Below, one piece after another: positions 1-8,342 of a stretch of 64,000 bases of DNA. Position numbers and translations under genes: made by a program. The notes under the pieces were generated by a model. It was not told where the DNA came from. It ran no database searches and saw only the letters and a program-made list of their open reading frames with translations. The stretch comes from Fermentibacter sp963718745 [NCBI: Candidatus Fermentibacterota bacterium] (GTDB lineage Bacteria; Fermentibacterota; Fermentibacteria; Fermentibacterales): assembly GCA_963718745.1 (NCBI GenBank), contig OY970370.1, positions 1,798,001 through 1,862,000 on the forward strand, in the 5' to 3' direction. The first letter of the stretch is position 1, and every line of letters starts with the position of its first letter.

Positions 1-2
1 CC

Positions 3-569
3 GCCACCGTCTGGAGCGCGGGAGGCCTGCTCGACCGCTCCAGGATGCTGCTGGACCAGAGGTACGGCACCCGCAGGGCCGATCTTCCCGCCGAGCCCGT
101 CGAATCGGACTTCGCGACCGGCTGCGCGATGATGGTCAGGACGGAGACCTTCCGGTCGATGGGGGGATTCCGCCCCGACTTCTTCATGTACTGGGAGGAC
201 GTCGAGTTCTGTCTGCGCCTGCGGAGTGCCGGGGGCAGGGTCTTCCTGGTCCCCGCCGCCGAGGTGCTCCACGACGTTGCCGCCTGCAGCGGCGGGCCGG
301 GTTCGCCGGTGGCCGTCTACTACCCGTTCAGGAACAGGTTCCTGCTCGCGCGGGACATCCTCGGCCCCGCCCGGCGGGCCGTCTTCCATGCCTATGCTAC
401 GGCCGTGGTGCTCGCGAAGACGGTTCTCTACCCGATGCGGGGAGCCTCGGGGCTGGTTCCCGTCCTCTGGAGAGCCTATCTCGACGGGATCAGGGGCAGG
501 TCGGGCCCGTGGATCCGGAAGCCCCGCGGGGTCCCGCAGGATTCCCAGCAAGCAGCAGTTCCCCGATAA
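3..569 (+). CDS. Glycosyltransferase family 2, C-terminal part (cut by window edge)
   Basis: The frame is open from base 3 with no start in view, so the N-terminus lies outside the window. The visible 188 residues begin with a WSAGG segment. They continue through the acceptor-site region of family 2 transferases, with GCAMMVRTETF, GGFRPDFFMYWEDVEFCLR and a downstream HD pair. This pattern is typical of rhamnosyltransferase-like enzymes that extend O-antigen or other surface polysaccharide in the cytoplasm. A weakly hydrophobic C-terminal stretch may associate with the membrane. The 3' end overlaps the convergent glycosyltransferase by about 80 bases. Sugar donor and acceptor cannot be told from sequence. 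Confidence 0.85.
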   Translation, partial: ATVWSAGGLLDRSRMLLDQRYGTRRADLPAEPVESDFATGCAMMVRTETFRSMGGFRPDFFMYWEDVEFCLRLRSAGGRVFLVPAAEVLHDVAACSGGPGSPVAVYYPFRNRFLLARDILGPARRAVFHAYATAVVLAKTVLYPMRGASGLVPVLWRAYLDGIRGRSGPWIRKPRGVPQDSQQAAVPR

Positions 570-1701
570 GAGCCGATGCGGCCGAGCCCGGACTCCTCCG
601 GGACGTCACGAAATCCCTTCCCGCGGATCCGAGTGACCCGGAGAGGGCCTTGTCGCCCACGACCCTCGCCACCGCCGATGCAACGGCCTCGAGGTCCCGC
701 TCGACGAGGAGGCCCGTGACGCCGTCCTCGATGTTCTCCACGAAGCCGCCCTCCCTGACCGCGACGACCGGTCTGCCGCAGGCCATCGCCTCGAGCGGCA
801 CAAGGCCGTAGGGCTCCGCCCTCTGGCAGCAGACCACGACCGCGGCGGACCTGTAGATCGAGCGGACCTCCCTGCGGTCTATCCCCTGCAGGATGAGGAG
901 GCGCATGCCCAGTCCGGCGGCCTCCCCCTCCAGCGTCCTCCTGAAGCCCGGGTATTCCCTGTCCGCGACTATGACAGCCTCGCGCAGACCGGCGCGCGCC
1001 GAGGCCGCCAGGAACAGGCTGTGACCCTTGTAGGGCCAGAGGGCGCCGACCGAGAGGGCGTAGCCGCCGTCCCGGGGGTTGCTCCCGGGGTGCAGGAAGG
1101 ACGAATCCACCCCGGGCCTCACCACGCCGGCATCCACGCCGTAGATGCCGCGCAGCCTGGAAGCCATGTAGGAGGACAGCGTCACGACGCGCGAAGCAGC
1201 CCTCACGGCGCATTCATCCATCGATGCCTCACGCCTCGAGAGGGGGAGCAGGAGCATCTCCAGAAGCCCGTTCCGGGTCCTCCTGATGATGTCCGGGTCA
1301 TGGATGTGCCTGGGGAACTCGTAGCAGTAGTAGAGGGACGGAGTGCGGAGATGGCGAAGGAGCGGGGGGGCTGCCACGTACATCGAGTTATGGACGAGTG
1401 CGCACGGGGCGCCGAGGGAGTCGATCTCCGCCGCGATGCGGAGACAGAGCGAGTCCAGAGCGTCGAGCCTTCGGATGAATGGCATGGGACCGAGGAGCCG
1501 CCTCGAGCCGCGTATCCGCAGGCCTTCGGGGAACGGCCATTCCCGCAGGCCTTCGGGATCCGGACCGCAGACGTCCGCGGAGCCCTCCGGGCAGTGCACC
1601 CGGACATCGAACCGCTCGCGGAGGAAGGGCATCATGGATGCCAGCGCCCCGGCTCCTCCGCCGGACGGCAGGTTGTGGAAGACTGGCAGCTTCTCCTTCA
1701 T
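490..1701 (-). CDS. Glycosyltransferase family 4 (GT-B fold)
   Basis: This 403-residue protein is a retaining GT-B glycosyltransferase. The C-terminal half holds the nucleotide-sugar signature EPYGLVPLEAMACGRPVVA followed by GGFVENIEDGVTGLLV, giving the E-x7-E pattern. The N-terminal half has a glycine-rich GGGAGAL loop after the first strand, as in family 4 acceptor domains. I chose the ATG at 1701 because the protein then starts MKEKLPVFHNLPSGG, directly at the first beta strand; the open frame runs 14 codons further up without resembling protein. Its 3' end overlaps the 3' end of the plus-strand family 2 enzyme, so the two are convergent. Likely role is surface polysaccharide or glycolipid assembly; the substrate is unknown. 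Confidence 0.88.
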   Translation of the reverse strand: MKEKLPVFHNLPSGGGAGALASMMPFLRERFDVRVHCPEGSADVCGPDPEGLREWPFPEGLRIRGSRRLLGPMPFIRRLDALDSLCLRIAAEIDSLGAPCALVHNSMYVAAPPLLRHLRTPSLYYCYEFPRHIHDPDIIRRTRNGLLEMLLLPLSRREASMDECAVRAASRVVTLSSYMASRLRGIYGVDAGVVRPGVDSSFLHPGSNPRDGGYALSVGALWPYKGHSLFLAASARAGLREAVIVADREYPGFRRTLEGEAAGLGMRLLILQGIDRREVRSIYRSAAVVVCCQRAEPYGLVPLEAMACGRPVVAVREGGFVENIEDGVTGLLVERDLEAVASAVARVVGDKALSGSLGSAGRDFVTSRRSPGSAASALIGELLLAGNPAGPRGASGSTGPTCP

Positions 1702-1778
1702 CCGGGGATCATATGAAGGCGTACGGCGTCCGGCATGAGGCAAACCCGTCGGGGGGCGGAGCGCCCGGCGGGGACGGC

Positions 1779-1810
1779 GGAGCCGGCGCCCGTTTCCAGA
1801 CGCCGGCTCC
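1779..1810 (-). terminator. GC-rich hairpin downstream of the exported-protein gene
   Basis: A 10-base-pair perfect stem (GGAGCCGGCG / CGCCGGCTCC) with a 12-base loop lies between two minus-strand genes, just after the stop of the 1861-3144 gene. There is no T tract on either side, so it may slow or stabilise transcripts rather than act as a classic intrinsic terminator. Confidence 0.35.
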
Positions 1811-1860
1811 TCTTCGGGATGCTTCTCCCCGAGCCCGGGACCCGGGCGCGGGAGGGAGGT

Positions 1861-3144
1861 CTAGTCGTCCTCCCAGCTGTTGCCGTCGATGAGGTCGGGC
1901 CGGCCTATGTGGAGAAGGAGCTGCCTGCGCGTCTCCTCCCAGTACCTGGTCAGCCGGCGGGGTGAATCGTCGCGGTCCCAGTCGGTGGGCCTGTAGCTCC
2001 CCTGCTCGGGAAGAACGAGCGAGCCGATGTATGAAGCGTCCTCGTAGACCCTGGCGATCTGGTCCCGGATCTCCCTGAGGTCGCTCTCGGTGACGACCCC
2101 GTTGGATGTAGCCTTGTAGAACTGCACCGTGACGCGGATGGGGAAGGCGGGATCCCTCTGGATCCTCAGGCCGTCGATCTCCGTGAACGGCCCCTCGAGT
2201 TCGCCATGGCCCACTACCGCGGCTTCGACGTCCGAACGGTTCATCGAGGCGCCGCAGGCATCAGCGGATGCTACCTCGCAGGCCTGGACGTCGTCGAACC
2301 ATGTCGGTGCGGGATCCCTCTGCCTCAGCGGTATCTGTATGAGGAGCACCATGTTGAGGCCCTCCTCGCCCGAGGCGCTCACGGTCAGTTCATCCGAGCC
2401 GTCTCCGGAGAAGTCGGAGATCCTCTCTCCGGTGAGGCAGGCCCTCTGGCCGTCGTCATTGAAGAACAGCCTCTGCCCCCAGGAGTAGGTCCCGGGGACC
2501 GGGTCCCTCGTGTTGTCGATTATCGTGGCGCTGGTTCCCTCCCTGGTGCAGAGTATCGCGAGCACCGCGGGGTTCTCCTCGTAGGACTGGTAGTTGAAGA
2601 GCACCGGGTTGAAGGTCGCCGTGCCGTTCTCCTCTATCGGGAGGAAGACCGCCTGCGCGCTGACGAGGACGACGCTGTCCCTGTCGGCCAGGAGGCTCGA
2701 CCTGCTGCCCCTCCAGGAGGAGGGGTCGTGCAGGTAGCCCCTGAAGCCGTCCACGTAGTCGGTCAGCGAGACAGGCTCGAGTTCGTCCCCGCGCTCGTTC
2801 CCCACTAGCATGAAGAACTGGTCGGGGTCCAGGTCCGCCGAGAGGTCGTAGAAGTTGGGGTACCTGATGACGGGCATGCATGTCAGCGAGGTACCGCCGG
2901 TCGACGGGTCCTCGTGGTGGACCTGGATCGTCAGGTCGCTGATGTTGGGTCCCCAGCAGGAACCGTAGTACCTGCCGGTATCCTCCCAGGTCACGTTCAC
3001 GACATCGAGGCCGTAGTTCGAAGCATACTCGCACACCTGCGGGTCCCAGGTCATCCCGGCGACCCTCTCCACGACCTCCCCGTAGGTCGGCTGGGAGTAC
3101 CTCGGTGCAGCCACTGCCGCCAGAGTCATCAGGAAGAGGAACAT
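1861..3144 (-). CDS. Exported protein of unknown function
   Basis: I do not recognise the family. The 427-residue product starts with a short hydrophobic stretch (MFLFLMTLAAVAA) and an Ala-x-Ala-like site, so it is probably exported to the periplasm or outer face. The mature part is acidic and rich in Tyr, Trp and Asp, with several Cys scattered through it that could form disulfides. There is no further membrane segment and no lipobox. The start is well supported by GGAGGTG eight bases before the ATG at 3144. It is divergent from the DOMON lipoprotein gene with a 96-base spacer, and followed after about 160 bases by the family 4 glycosyltransferase. Confidence 0.75.
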   Translation of the reverse strand: MFLFLMTLAAVAAPRYSQPTYGEVVERVAGMTWDPQVCEYASNYGLDVVNVTWEDTGRYYGSCWGPNISDLTIQVHHEDPSTGGTSLTCMPVIRYPNFYDLSADLDPDQFFMLVGNERGDELEPVSLTDYVDGFRGYLHDPSSWRGSRSSLLADRDSVVLVSAQAVFLPIEENGTATFNPVLFNYQSYEENPAVLAILCTREGTSATIIDNTRDPVPGTYSWGQRLFFNDDGQRACLTGERISDFSGDGSDELTVSASGEEGLNMVLLIQIPLRQRDPAPTWFDDVQACEVASADACGASMNRSDVEAAVVGHGELEGPFTEIDGLRIQRDPAFPIRVTVQFYKATSNGVVTESDLREIRDQIARVYEDASYIGSLVLPEQGSYRPTDWDRDDSPRRLTRYWEETRRQLLLHIGRPDLIDGNSWEDD

Positions 3145-3240
3145 ATCGACACCTCCGTTGGAAACCTTACAGAAGCATCTACCAGGCCTGGCGACGTATA
3201 TTCCAGAAGAAGAAATGTTGCATAACCAGGAAAGGCGGAC

Positions 3241-3783
3241 GTGAACATGAAGAAGACCCTTGCCTCTCTGGCCGCTGTTCTGATCCTGACTGTCCTCGCA
3301 GGCTGCGGGAGCGACTCGACGGGTCCTTCAGATCCCGTATGGGAGGAGACCACGGTCGACGGGTTCACGCTTGGCTGGCTCGCCAACGACAGCACGCTGG
3401 AAGTCGAGGTCACCGCCCCGACGACGGGCTGGGTGGCGGTGGGATTCGACCCGTCCTTCCAGATGCAGGATGCCAACATCATCATCGGCTGCCGTACGGA
3501 GATGCTGACCCTGATAAGGGACGACTGGGGCAACGCTCCCACCTCCCACCGCGCGGACACCCTCCTCGGAGGCTCGCACGACATACTCGCCTACCAGTGC
3601 GCGGAGGCCGGCGGGGCGACCACTCTGAATTTCACGATCCCGATGGACTCGGGTGACGGTTTCGACAAGGCGCTCGAGAGGGGCGGCAGCTACACGGTCA
3701 TCCTTGCGAGAGGCCCCGACGGGGTAGACGATTTCTCGATCCAGCACGAATTCATCACGCAGACGACCATCCAGCTCCAGTAG
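3241..3783 (+). CDS. DOMON-domain lipoprotein
   Basis: An N-terminal signal peptide ends in LAGC, a good lipobox (Cys 22 from the GTG start), so the protein should be a lipoprotein. The mature part fits a DOMON beta-sandwich, the heme- or sugar-binding fold of cytochrome b561-linked and cellobiose-dehydrogenase-like proteins. The signs are a TTGWVAVGFDP segment (the common GWVAIGF-type motif), then an MQDANIIIG strand and a C-terminal SYTVILARG strand. Start is either GTG 3241 or ATG 3247; a purine-rich AGGAAAGGCGG precedes both. The next gene, a beta-barrel-like protein, begins 12 bases after the stop, so the two are probably cotranscribed and may work together in electron or ligand handling at the cell surface. 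That role is inferred. Confidence 0.8.
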   Translation: MNMKKTLASLAAVLILTVLAGCGSDSTGPSDPVWEETTVDGFTLGWLANDSTLEVEVTAPTTGWVAVGFDPSFQMQDANIIIGCRTEMLTLIRDDWGNAPTSHRADTLLGGSHDILAYQCAEAGGATTLNFTIPMDSGDGFDKALERGGSYTVILARGPDGVDDFSIQHEFITQTTIQLQ

Positions 3784-3795
3784 GGGGGGAGTGAC

Positions 3796-4524
3796 ATGGC
3801 TGCACTGCTGCTGATCCTAGCCTCGACCGCAGTGATCGGCTACGAGGAGGGGATGCCCAACCTCGTGAGCCCCTACGGCATGGAACCCGGGAAAACGGAG
3901 TTCCAGATCCAGCACAGGTTCCTAGGAGAAGCCTTCGACGACGCGATAGACGACTTCCTCGGAGCGGACCTCGGCGCGAACATTTCCATCGGGATCAGGA
4001 GCTTCGTGACTCCCGGGCTCGAGTTCGACGCCTCGCATACCCGCATGGGGGGCGAGTACATGCTGGGGGCGGGCTACAACGCGGAAACAGCCTCGATTCC
4101 AGCCTCCTTCCACCTCTCGGGACACTGGTATACGGTCGAGGTCACGGCCGACGACAGGGAAAGCGGCTTCTTCGGACTCGCCTCGGTGGAGACGGTGCGG
4201 TTCGGAGACATCCTTTCCGCAACCGTGAACGTGGGCTACGACACCAGGGAGGAGAGGCTCTCCCTCGGCCTGGGCGGAGACGGCCTCCTGTCGGAGACGG
4301 TCAGCCTGCAGGGCGAATACTGGCCGGCAAGGGACGGCGGGGATGGATTCGAAGCCGATTCCATGGATGCCTGGTGCTTCGGCCTGAGGCTCAAGACATG
4401 GGGGCACCAGTTCGGGATGATCTTCGGCAACAGCTGGGCGCTCGGTGCGAGGGGGATGTCCGCCGGGACAACCGATGACGAAATGCGCATGGGTCTGGTG
4501 ATCAGGAGGCAGTTGAACCTCTAG
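3796..4524 (+). CDS. Exported beta-barrel-like protein (DUF5777-like)
   Basis: The 242-residue product has a short signal peptide (MAALLLILASTAVIG). The body has alternating polar and hydrophobic strands and ends in a short strand with aromatic or leucine residues, as in small outer-membrane barrels. The opening after the signal, with ETEFQ-like strands and the phrase GANISIGIRSFVTPGLEF, resembles the DUF5777 family of barrel proteins found in Bacteroidetes relatives. I recall that family from memory and cannot confirm it here. A GGGGGGAGTGAC ribosome-binding site sits just before ATG 3796. It follows the DOMON lipoprotein closely and probably forms an operon with it. Confidence 0.7.
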   Translation: MAALLLILASTAVIGYEEGMPNLVSPYGMEPGKTEFQIQHRFLGEAFDDAIDDFLGADLGANISIGIRSFVTPGLEFDASHTRMGGEYMLGAGYNAETASIPASFHLSGHWYTVEVTADDRESGFFGLASVETVRFGDILSATVNVGYDTREERLSLGLGGDGLLSETVSLQGEYWPARDGGDGFEADSMDAWCFGLRLKTWGHQFGMIFGNSWALGARGMSAGTTDDEMRMGLVIRRQLNL

Positions 4525-5000
4525 CGGCCGCAGTACCCCCGGCCCGTCCGAAATCGAACTCCGCGCAGGCCCTGCAGCGGCGCACGGACTGACTCTGCCG
4601 GCTCGCCAGAGAATGCGTCACGCTCGACAGAATTTGCATGGACAAATTTTCCTATGGACCTTCCGCATTAAAAACAGTATTTATTCCGTGGGTTCCTTGT
4701 GATGAAACACCCCGGAGTAAGTTCCGGGTATGTCACCGGTTCCACGATATTTCGTCCCGCGTTGTATCATGTAGTGAATCGCATCGGGGAGAGCGGAGCC
4801 TGACCGATGGTTGCGAGCCCTCTTCCAGACAGTCGTTCCCCCGGCACCGCGTGGCCTTCCGCACGGCGGATCATTCCTGGAGGAATGCATTCGATCCACG
4901 TCCGATACAACGGCTGGACTCCCGGCAGGCTCCCCGTGCGGCCGGAACTTGCTCTAATGCTTTTTGTTCAATGCGATATAACCCAACCAAGGAGGACACC
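4525..5000. other. 476-base non-coding stretch upstream of argR
   Basis: No convincing gene lies here. The 5' part is GC-rich; about 4630-4700 is unusually AT-rich for this window and could hold a promoter, but no hexamer pair with good spacing was found. A small hairpin (CCCGGA/TCCGGG, 4711-4728) and two overlapping palindromes (ATTCCTGGAGGAAT 4873-4886, GAATGCATTC 4883-4892) are visible. The open frame that runs from 4638 into argR is rejected as coding because it lacks protein character and has no ribosome-binding site. A long leader or ArgR autoregulatory sites are possible, but no clear 18-base ARG box was seen. Confidence 0.6.
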
Positions 5001-5471
5001 ATGAGAAGGTCAAAGGCCGACAGGCTCGATGCGCTCCGCAGGCTGCTCGGGGAGAAGGAGGTCGGTGACCAGATAGAGATCACCAACCACCTCAAGGAGA
5101 TGGGCTACAAGGTCACCCAGGCCACCGTCTCGCGGGATCTCCTGGAGCTCGGTGCCGCCAGGGTGTCGGTCCGTCCGGGCGTGCACCGCTACCAGGTCAT
5201 CTCCGAGACCAACACGGCCGACGTCCGCAGGCGCCTCGAGATAGCATTCAGGGACAGCGTGGAAGAGATCAAGATGGCCGGCAACCTCATGCTGATACGT
5301 ACCACGAACGGCGCCGCGTCCGGAGTCGCACATGCATTCGACCAGTACGGGTTCCAGGACGTCGTCGGGACGGTTGCCGGGGATGATACCATCCTCGCCG
5401 TCTGCACGTCCGAGGAGGCCTGCACGGTACTCCGCAACAAACTCCTGCCCGTTCTGGGAAACAGGTTCTAG
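5001..5471 (+). CDS. argR: Arginine repressor ArgR
   Basis: The product is 156 residues, the usual ArgR length. The N-terminal half is a winged helix-turn-helix with the recognition-helix motif QATVSRDL. The C-terminal half is the hexamerisation and arginine-binding domain, with GTVAGDDTILAV containing the GDD-type ligand segment. ArgR binds operator boxes when loaded with arginine and represses arginine synthesis or activates its breakdown. A strong AAGGAGG lies seven bases before ATG 5001, which fixes the start; the longer open frame upstream is non-coding. No arginine biosynthesis gene is next to it, so it acts on distant targets. It is followed by a GC-rich hairpin and a small membrane protein gene. 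Confidence 0.95.
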   Translation: MRRSKADRLDALRRLLGEKEVGDQIEITNHLKEMGYKVTQATVSRDLLELGAARVSVRPGVHRYQVISETNTADVRRRLEIAFRDSVEEIKMAGNLMLIRTTNGAASGVAHAFDQYGFQDVVGTVAGDDTILAVCTSEEACTVLRNKLLPVLGNRF

Positions 5472-5531
5472 CACTCCGCCCGGGCGCGTCTGAAGACCCG
5501 TGCCGGGCGCTGCAGTCGATGAGAAGAGGGA

Positions 5532-5554
5532 GAGGGGGGCGCCGCGCCCCCCTC
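5532..5554 (+). terminator. Strong GC hairpin after argR
   Basis: A 10-base-pair stem GAGGGGGGCG / CGCCCCCCTC with a 3-base loop stands 60 bases after the argR stop. No T run follows, so termination is likely inefficient or needs Rho. Confidence 0.5.
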
Positions 5555-5635
5555 CGCGCATGCACCCCGGGCTTTGTCGGGCCGCGCTTCGAACGGTTAT
5601 AGTTCCTGGGTTTTCCAAATAGAAGGGGGTCGCGC

Positions 5636-5875
5636 GTGGAGTTTGTCGCTCAGATACTCAAATGGGTCGGCTGGGCCGGGATCATTGCCGGAATCGCAAG
5701 CCTCGTGGGCGCATTCTCGGATACTCTCGCATTCAGCTACGCCGGGATCAACCTGCCCGACACCTTCGTCGGAGCGGGAGCTATCCTCGGCGGCGGCCTG
5801 ATACTCATGTTCATCGGCAGGACTCTGGCGAAGAAGTCAGGCTGCTCCTGCTGTGCGGGCAAGGGCGACGAGTAG
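5636..5875 (+). CDS. Small membrane protein, two transmembrane helices
   Basis: This 79-residue protein has two hydrophobic helices, at about residues 8-28 and 44-62, separated by a short loop. Its tail is cationic and then cysteine-rich (KKSGCSCCAGKGDE). The CSCC cluster near the C-terminus could bind a metal or be a redox or acylation site; that is inference. The start is GTG 5636, preceded by AGAAGGGGG. I do not recognise the family. It stands alone between two hairpins, and its own transcript ends at the strong terminator at 5897. Confidence 0.7.
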   Translation: MEFVAQILKWVGWAGIIAGIASLVGAFSDTLAFSYAGINLPDTFVGAGAILGGGLILMFIGRTLAKKSGCSCCAGKGDE

Positions 5876-5896
5876 CTCCGGACCGTACATCGAAGC

Positions 5897-5930
5897 GAGG
5901 GGCGCCTGCCGGCGCCCCTCTTGTTCATTC
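5897..5930 (+). terminator. Intrinsic terminator after small membrane protein gene
   Basis: A perfect 10-base-pair stem GAGGGGCGCC / GGCGCCCCTC with loop TGCC is followed by TTGTTCATT. This is a good Rho-independent terminator for the 5636-5875 gene. Confidence 0.85.
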
Positions 5931-6052
5931 CAGACCTGCGGCATGGCGACTCCGGCGATCGGGCGCCCCTGCCGGCGTACCTTCACCCCGGCTCAGCCGG
6001 ACTGCCCGCCCGGACCCGGGCGGGATCGTGTCATGACCGGAAAGAGAGCGAT

Positions 6053-7399
6053 TTGAAGGATCTCACGAGTGGAGGCGAGGCCAGGGCGCTCATCATGTTC
6101 TCGATCCCCATGCTGCTGGGGAACGTGTTCCAACAGCTCTACAACATGGTGGACAGCATCGTAGTAGGAAACCTGGTCGGCAAGACCGCGCTGGCGGCCG
6201 TGGGCGCCGCCTTCCCCATCCTGATGCTCATGGTCTCCCTGATGATAGGCCTGACCATGGGCGCGACGGTCCTGATCTCGCAGTACTTCGGCGCCGGCCT
6301 GCACGACCGCATCAGGCATGTGGTGGACACGACCTACATCGCGATCTTCTGGACCGGTCTCGCACTCTCGGCCGTGGGCGTGCTCGCCACCCCCTCGATC
6401 CTCAGGCTGATGGACATCCCCGGGGATGTCTACCCGGAAGCCGCCGCCTACCTGAGGATCCTCTTCGCGGGGATGCTGGGCCCCTTCGGCTTCAACACCG
6501 TCTCTGCAATCCTCCGCGGCCTGGGTGATTCCAGGACGCCTCTCTACATCCTGATCTTCTCGACTCTGCTCAACATCGTCCTGGACCTGGTCTTCGTAGC
6601 CGTGTTCCACTGGGGCGTGGCCGGCGTCGCGTGGGCGACCGTGATCGCACAGACATCCTCCTTCGTCGCGGCGCTTCTCTACCTGGACAGGAGGAACGCC
6701 TTCGTGCGCTTCTCCCTGCGGGGCTTGTCGTTCGACAGGGACATCTTCAGGCTGAGCATGAAGATCGGTCTGCCGTCGGGGCTCCAGCAGACCCTCGTCG
6801 CATCCGGCCACATGCTGCTGATGAGGATCGTGAACAGCTTCGGGACGGACGTCGTGGCAGGGTTCTCGGCGGCGAGCAGGCTCGACTCCTTCGCGATGAT
6901 GCCTGCGATGAACCTCAGCCAGGCCGTGACCACCTTCACGGGCCAGAACATCGGGGCCGGGAGGATCGACAGGGTCAGGAACGGCCTCCGGGCCGGCCTC
7001 ACGATCAGCCTGGTCATCTCGGGCCTGACCGGACTGGCAGTCATTCTGTTCAGCCGGAACCTGGTGTCGATCTTCAGCCAGGATCCCGCCGTGATATACG
7101 AGGGGGAGACATATCTGCTGATCGTAGGCATGTTCTATACGCTCTTCGGGATACTCTTCCTCCTGAACGGCGTGTTCAGGGGTGCGGGCGAGGCGATGAT
7201 CCCGATGTACTCGACGATCCTTGCGCTGTGGCTCGTGAGGGTTCCATGCGCGTACTGGTTCTCGTCCCTCATGGGTCCGGAAGGCATCTGGTGGTCGGTC
7301 CCTGCGGGATGGACGGCCGGATGCGTATTCACCGGCCTCTACTACGCATCGGGTAAGTGGAAGCGAAGATCTCTCGTGGCGGGACATCCCCTGCCGTGA
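6053..7399 (+). CDS. MATE family efflux transporter
   Basis: The 448-residue protein has about 12 hydrophobic helices and the usual MATE length. It shows family hallmarks: an early IPMLLGNVFQQLYNMVDSI segment in helix 1, then SRTPLY-like (DSRTPLYI) and the matching motif in the second half of the internal repeat, GAGEAMIPMYSTI. MATE proteins export drugs or metabolites across the inner membrane in exchange for Na+ or H+. The start is taken as TTG 6053 (product begins MKDLTSGGEARALIMFS), with GAAAGAGAG before it. The frame is open for another 44 codons upstream, but that stretch overlaps the preceding terminator and is not protein-like. The substrate is unknown. Confidence 0.92.
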   Translation: MKDLTSGGEARALIMFSIPMLLGNVFQQLYNMVDSIVVGNLVGKTALAAVGAAFPILMLMVSLMIGLTMGATVLISQYFGAGLHDRIRHVVDTTYIAIFWTGLALSAVGVLATPSILRLMDIPGDVYPEAAAYLRILFAGMLGPFGFNTVSAILRGLGDSRTPLYILIFSTLLNIVLDLVFVAVFHWGVAGVAWATVIAQTSSFVAALLYLDRRNAFVRFSLRGLSFDRDIFRLSMKIGLPSGLQQTLVASGHMLLMRIVNSFGTDVVAGFSAASRLDSFAMMPAMNLSQAVTTFTGQNIGAGRIDRVRNGLRAGLTISLVISGLTGLAVILFSRNLVSIFSQDPAVIYEGETYLLIVGMFYTLFGILFLLNGVFRGAGEAMIPMYSTILALWLVRVPCAYWFSSLMGPEGIWWSVPAGWTAGCVFTGLYYASGKWKRRSLVAGHPLP

Positions 7400-7430
7400 G
7401 AGGACCGATCCTGGTCGAACGGAGGTTGGA

Positions 7431-7775
7431 ATGGACAGGATGACGGCTCATTGCGGACTGATCTGCACTGATTGCCCGGCCTTCATCGCGCGGAGGGACA
7501 ACGACGACGATCTGCGGAGGAAAACGGCTGCGGAGTGGTCTGGCATGTACGGCTCCGACATCCGTCCGGAGCACATAGACTGCGATGGCTGCGCAACTTC
7601 CGAAGGCGTTCACATACCCCACTGCTCGGAGTGTGCGATCAGGATCTGCGGGCAGGGGAGATCCGTCCCCAACTGCGGGCGGTGCGGCGAGTATCCCGCG
7701 TGTACTACCATCTCCGAGTTCCTGGCGATTGTTCCTTCCGCGAGAGAGGTTCTCGATGCGGAGAAGCGGAGCTGA
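7431..7775 (+). CDS. DUF3795 cysteine-rich protein
   Basis: A short 114-residue soluble protein with many cysteines: HCGLICTDCPAF at the N-terminus, CDGC at mid-length, then HCSECAIRICG and NCGRCGEYPAC. This order matches DUF3795, a small family with conserved Cys pairs that probably bind zinc or an iron-sulfur cluster. Function of the family is not known. A ribosome-binding-like ACGGAGG lies before ATG 7431. It is close behind the MATE gene and 16 bases before the next small gene, so it may share their transcript. Confidence 0.85.
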   Translation: MDRMTAHCGLICTDCPAFIARRDNDDDLRRKTAAEWSGMYGSDIRPEHIDCDGCATSEGVHIPHCSECAIRICGQGRSVPNCGRCGEYPACTTISEFLAIVPSAREVLDAEKRS

Positions 7776-7791
7776 GTCGAAGGGAGTGGAA

Positions 7792-8277
7792 ATGGCCGAG
7801 TCGACCGGAGGCGGAAGGGGCCCGCTGCTCTGGACCCTGAACAAGGGGTTCGCAGTGGTCATGGCGCTCCCCGGCATCGGGCTGATAGTCGCGGGCTTCC
7901 TCGTGAGCCCCGATGCTCTCACCGAGGACGGCTACCCCCTGGACATCTTCCTGTTCGCCATGGGAGGCTTGTTCCTCGTCAGCAATGCTGTCATCCTGGC
8001 CGTCTTCGCGATAATCAACCGCAGGAAGCTCGAGCTCGCGACGAACGGGCTCTCCGGCACCGCGACCGTGCTGTCGATGGCCGAGACGGGGACCACGATA
8101 AACGACATGCCCGTGATGAAGCTCTCGCTCAGGATCAACGACGGCTACAACCCCGAGCGGGTCGTCACTCACAAGGAGACGATCCCTCTCAGCCGACTCT
8201 TCGAATTCCGCCCCGGAGCCGTGCTGTCCGTGAAGGTCGACAGGAACAGGCCGGACAGGATAATGCTCCTCTACTGA
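7792..8277 (+). CDS. Membrane protein of unknown function with DUF3592-like tail
   Basis: The 161-residue product has two transmembrane helices, at about residues 20-40 and 52-77. A soluble beta-rich tail follows, starting GLSGTATVLSMAETG and ending SVKVDRNRPDRIML. This layout, two helices then a small domain with a GTA-V motif and a closing 'V-D-P/R' strand, resembles DUF3592-type membrane proteins, but I am not certain. ATG 7792 is preceded by AAGGGAGTGG. The open frame extends upstream in another gene's shadow and is not used. The gene is convergent with the frameshifted GGDEF gene. Confidence 0.7.
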   Translation: MAESTGGGRGPLLWTLNKGFAVVMALPGIGLIVAGFLVSPDALTEDGYPLDIFLFAMGGLFLVSNAVILAVFAIINRRKLELATNGLSGTATVLSMAETGTTINDMPVMKLSLRINDGYNPERVVTHKETIPLSRLFEFRPGAVLSVKVDRNRPDRIMLLY

Positions 8278-8342
8278 TCCCTGCCTGCCCGCACTTGCCG
8301 GGGCGACGGGTTTTCCGGAACCGGACCGCGGAGGAGCGCAGA

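Noticed and set aside
4873-4892. Palindromes upstream of argR as ArgR operators
   Set aside because: GAATGCATTC has a 2-base centre, while ARG boxes need TGAAT-N4-ATTCA-like spacing; not convincing.
4638-5000. N-terminal extension of argR
   Set aside because: No protein character, no ribosome-binding site; ATG 5001 has a perfect one and gives a standard-length ArgR.
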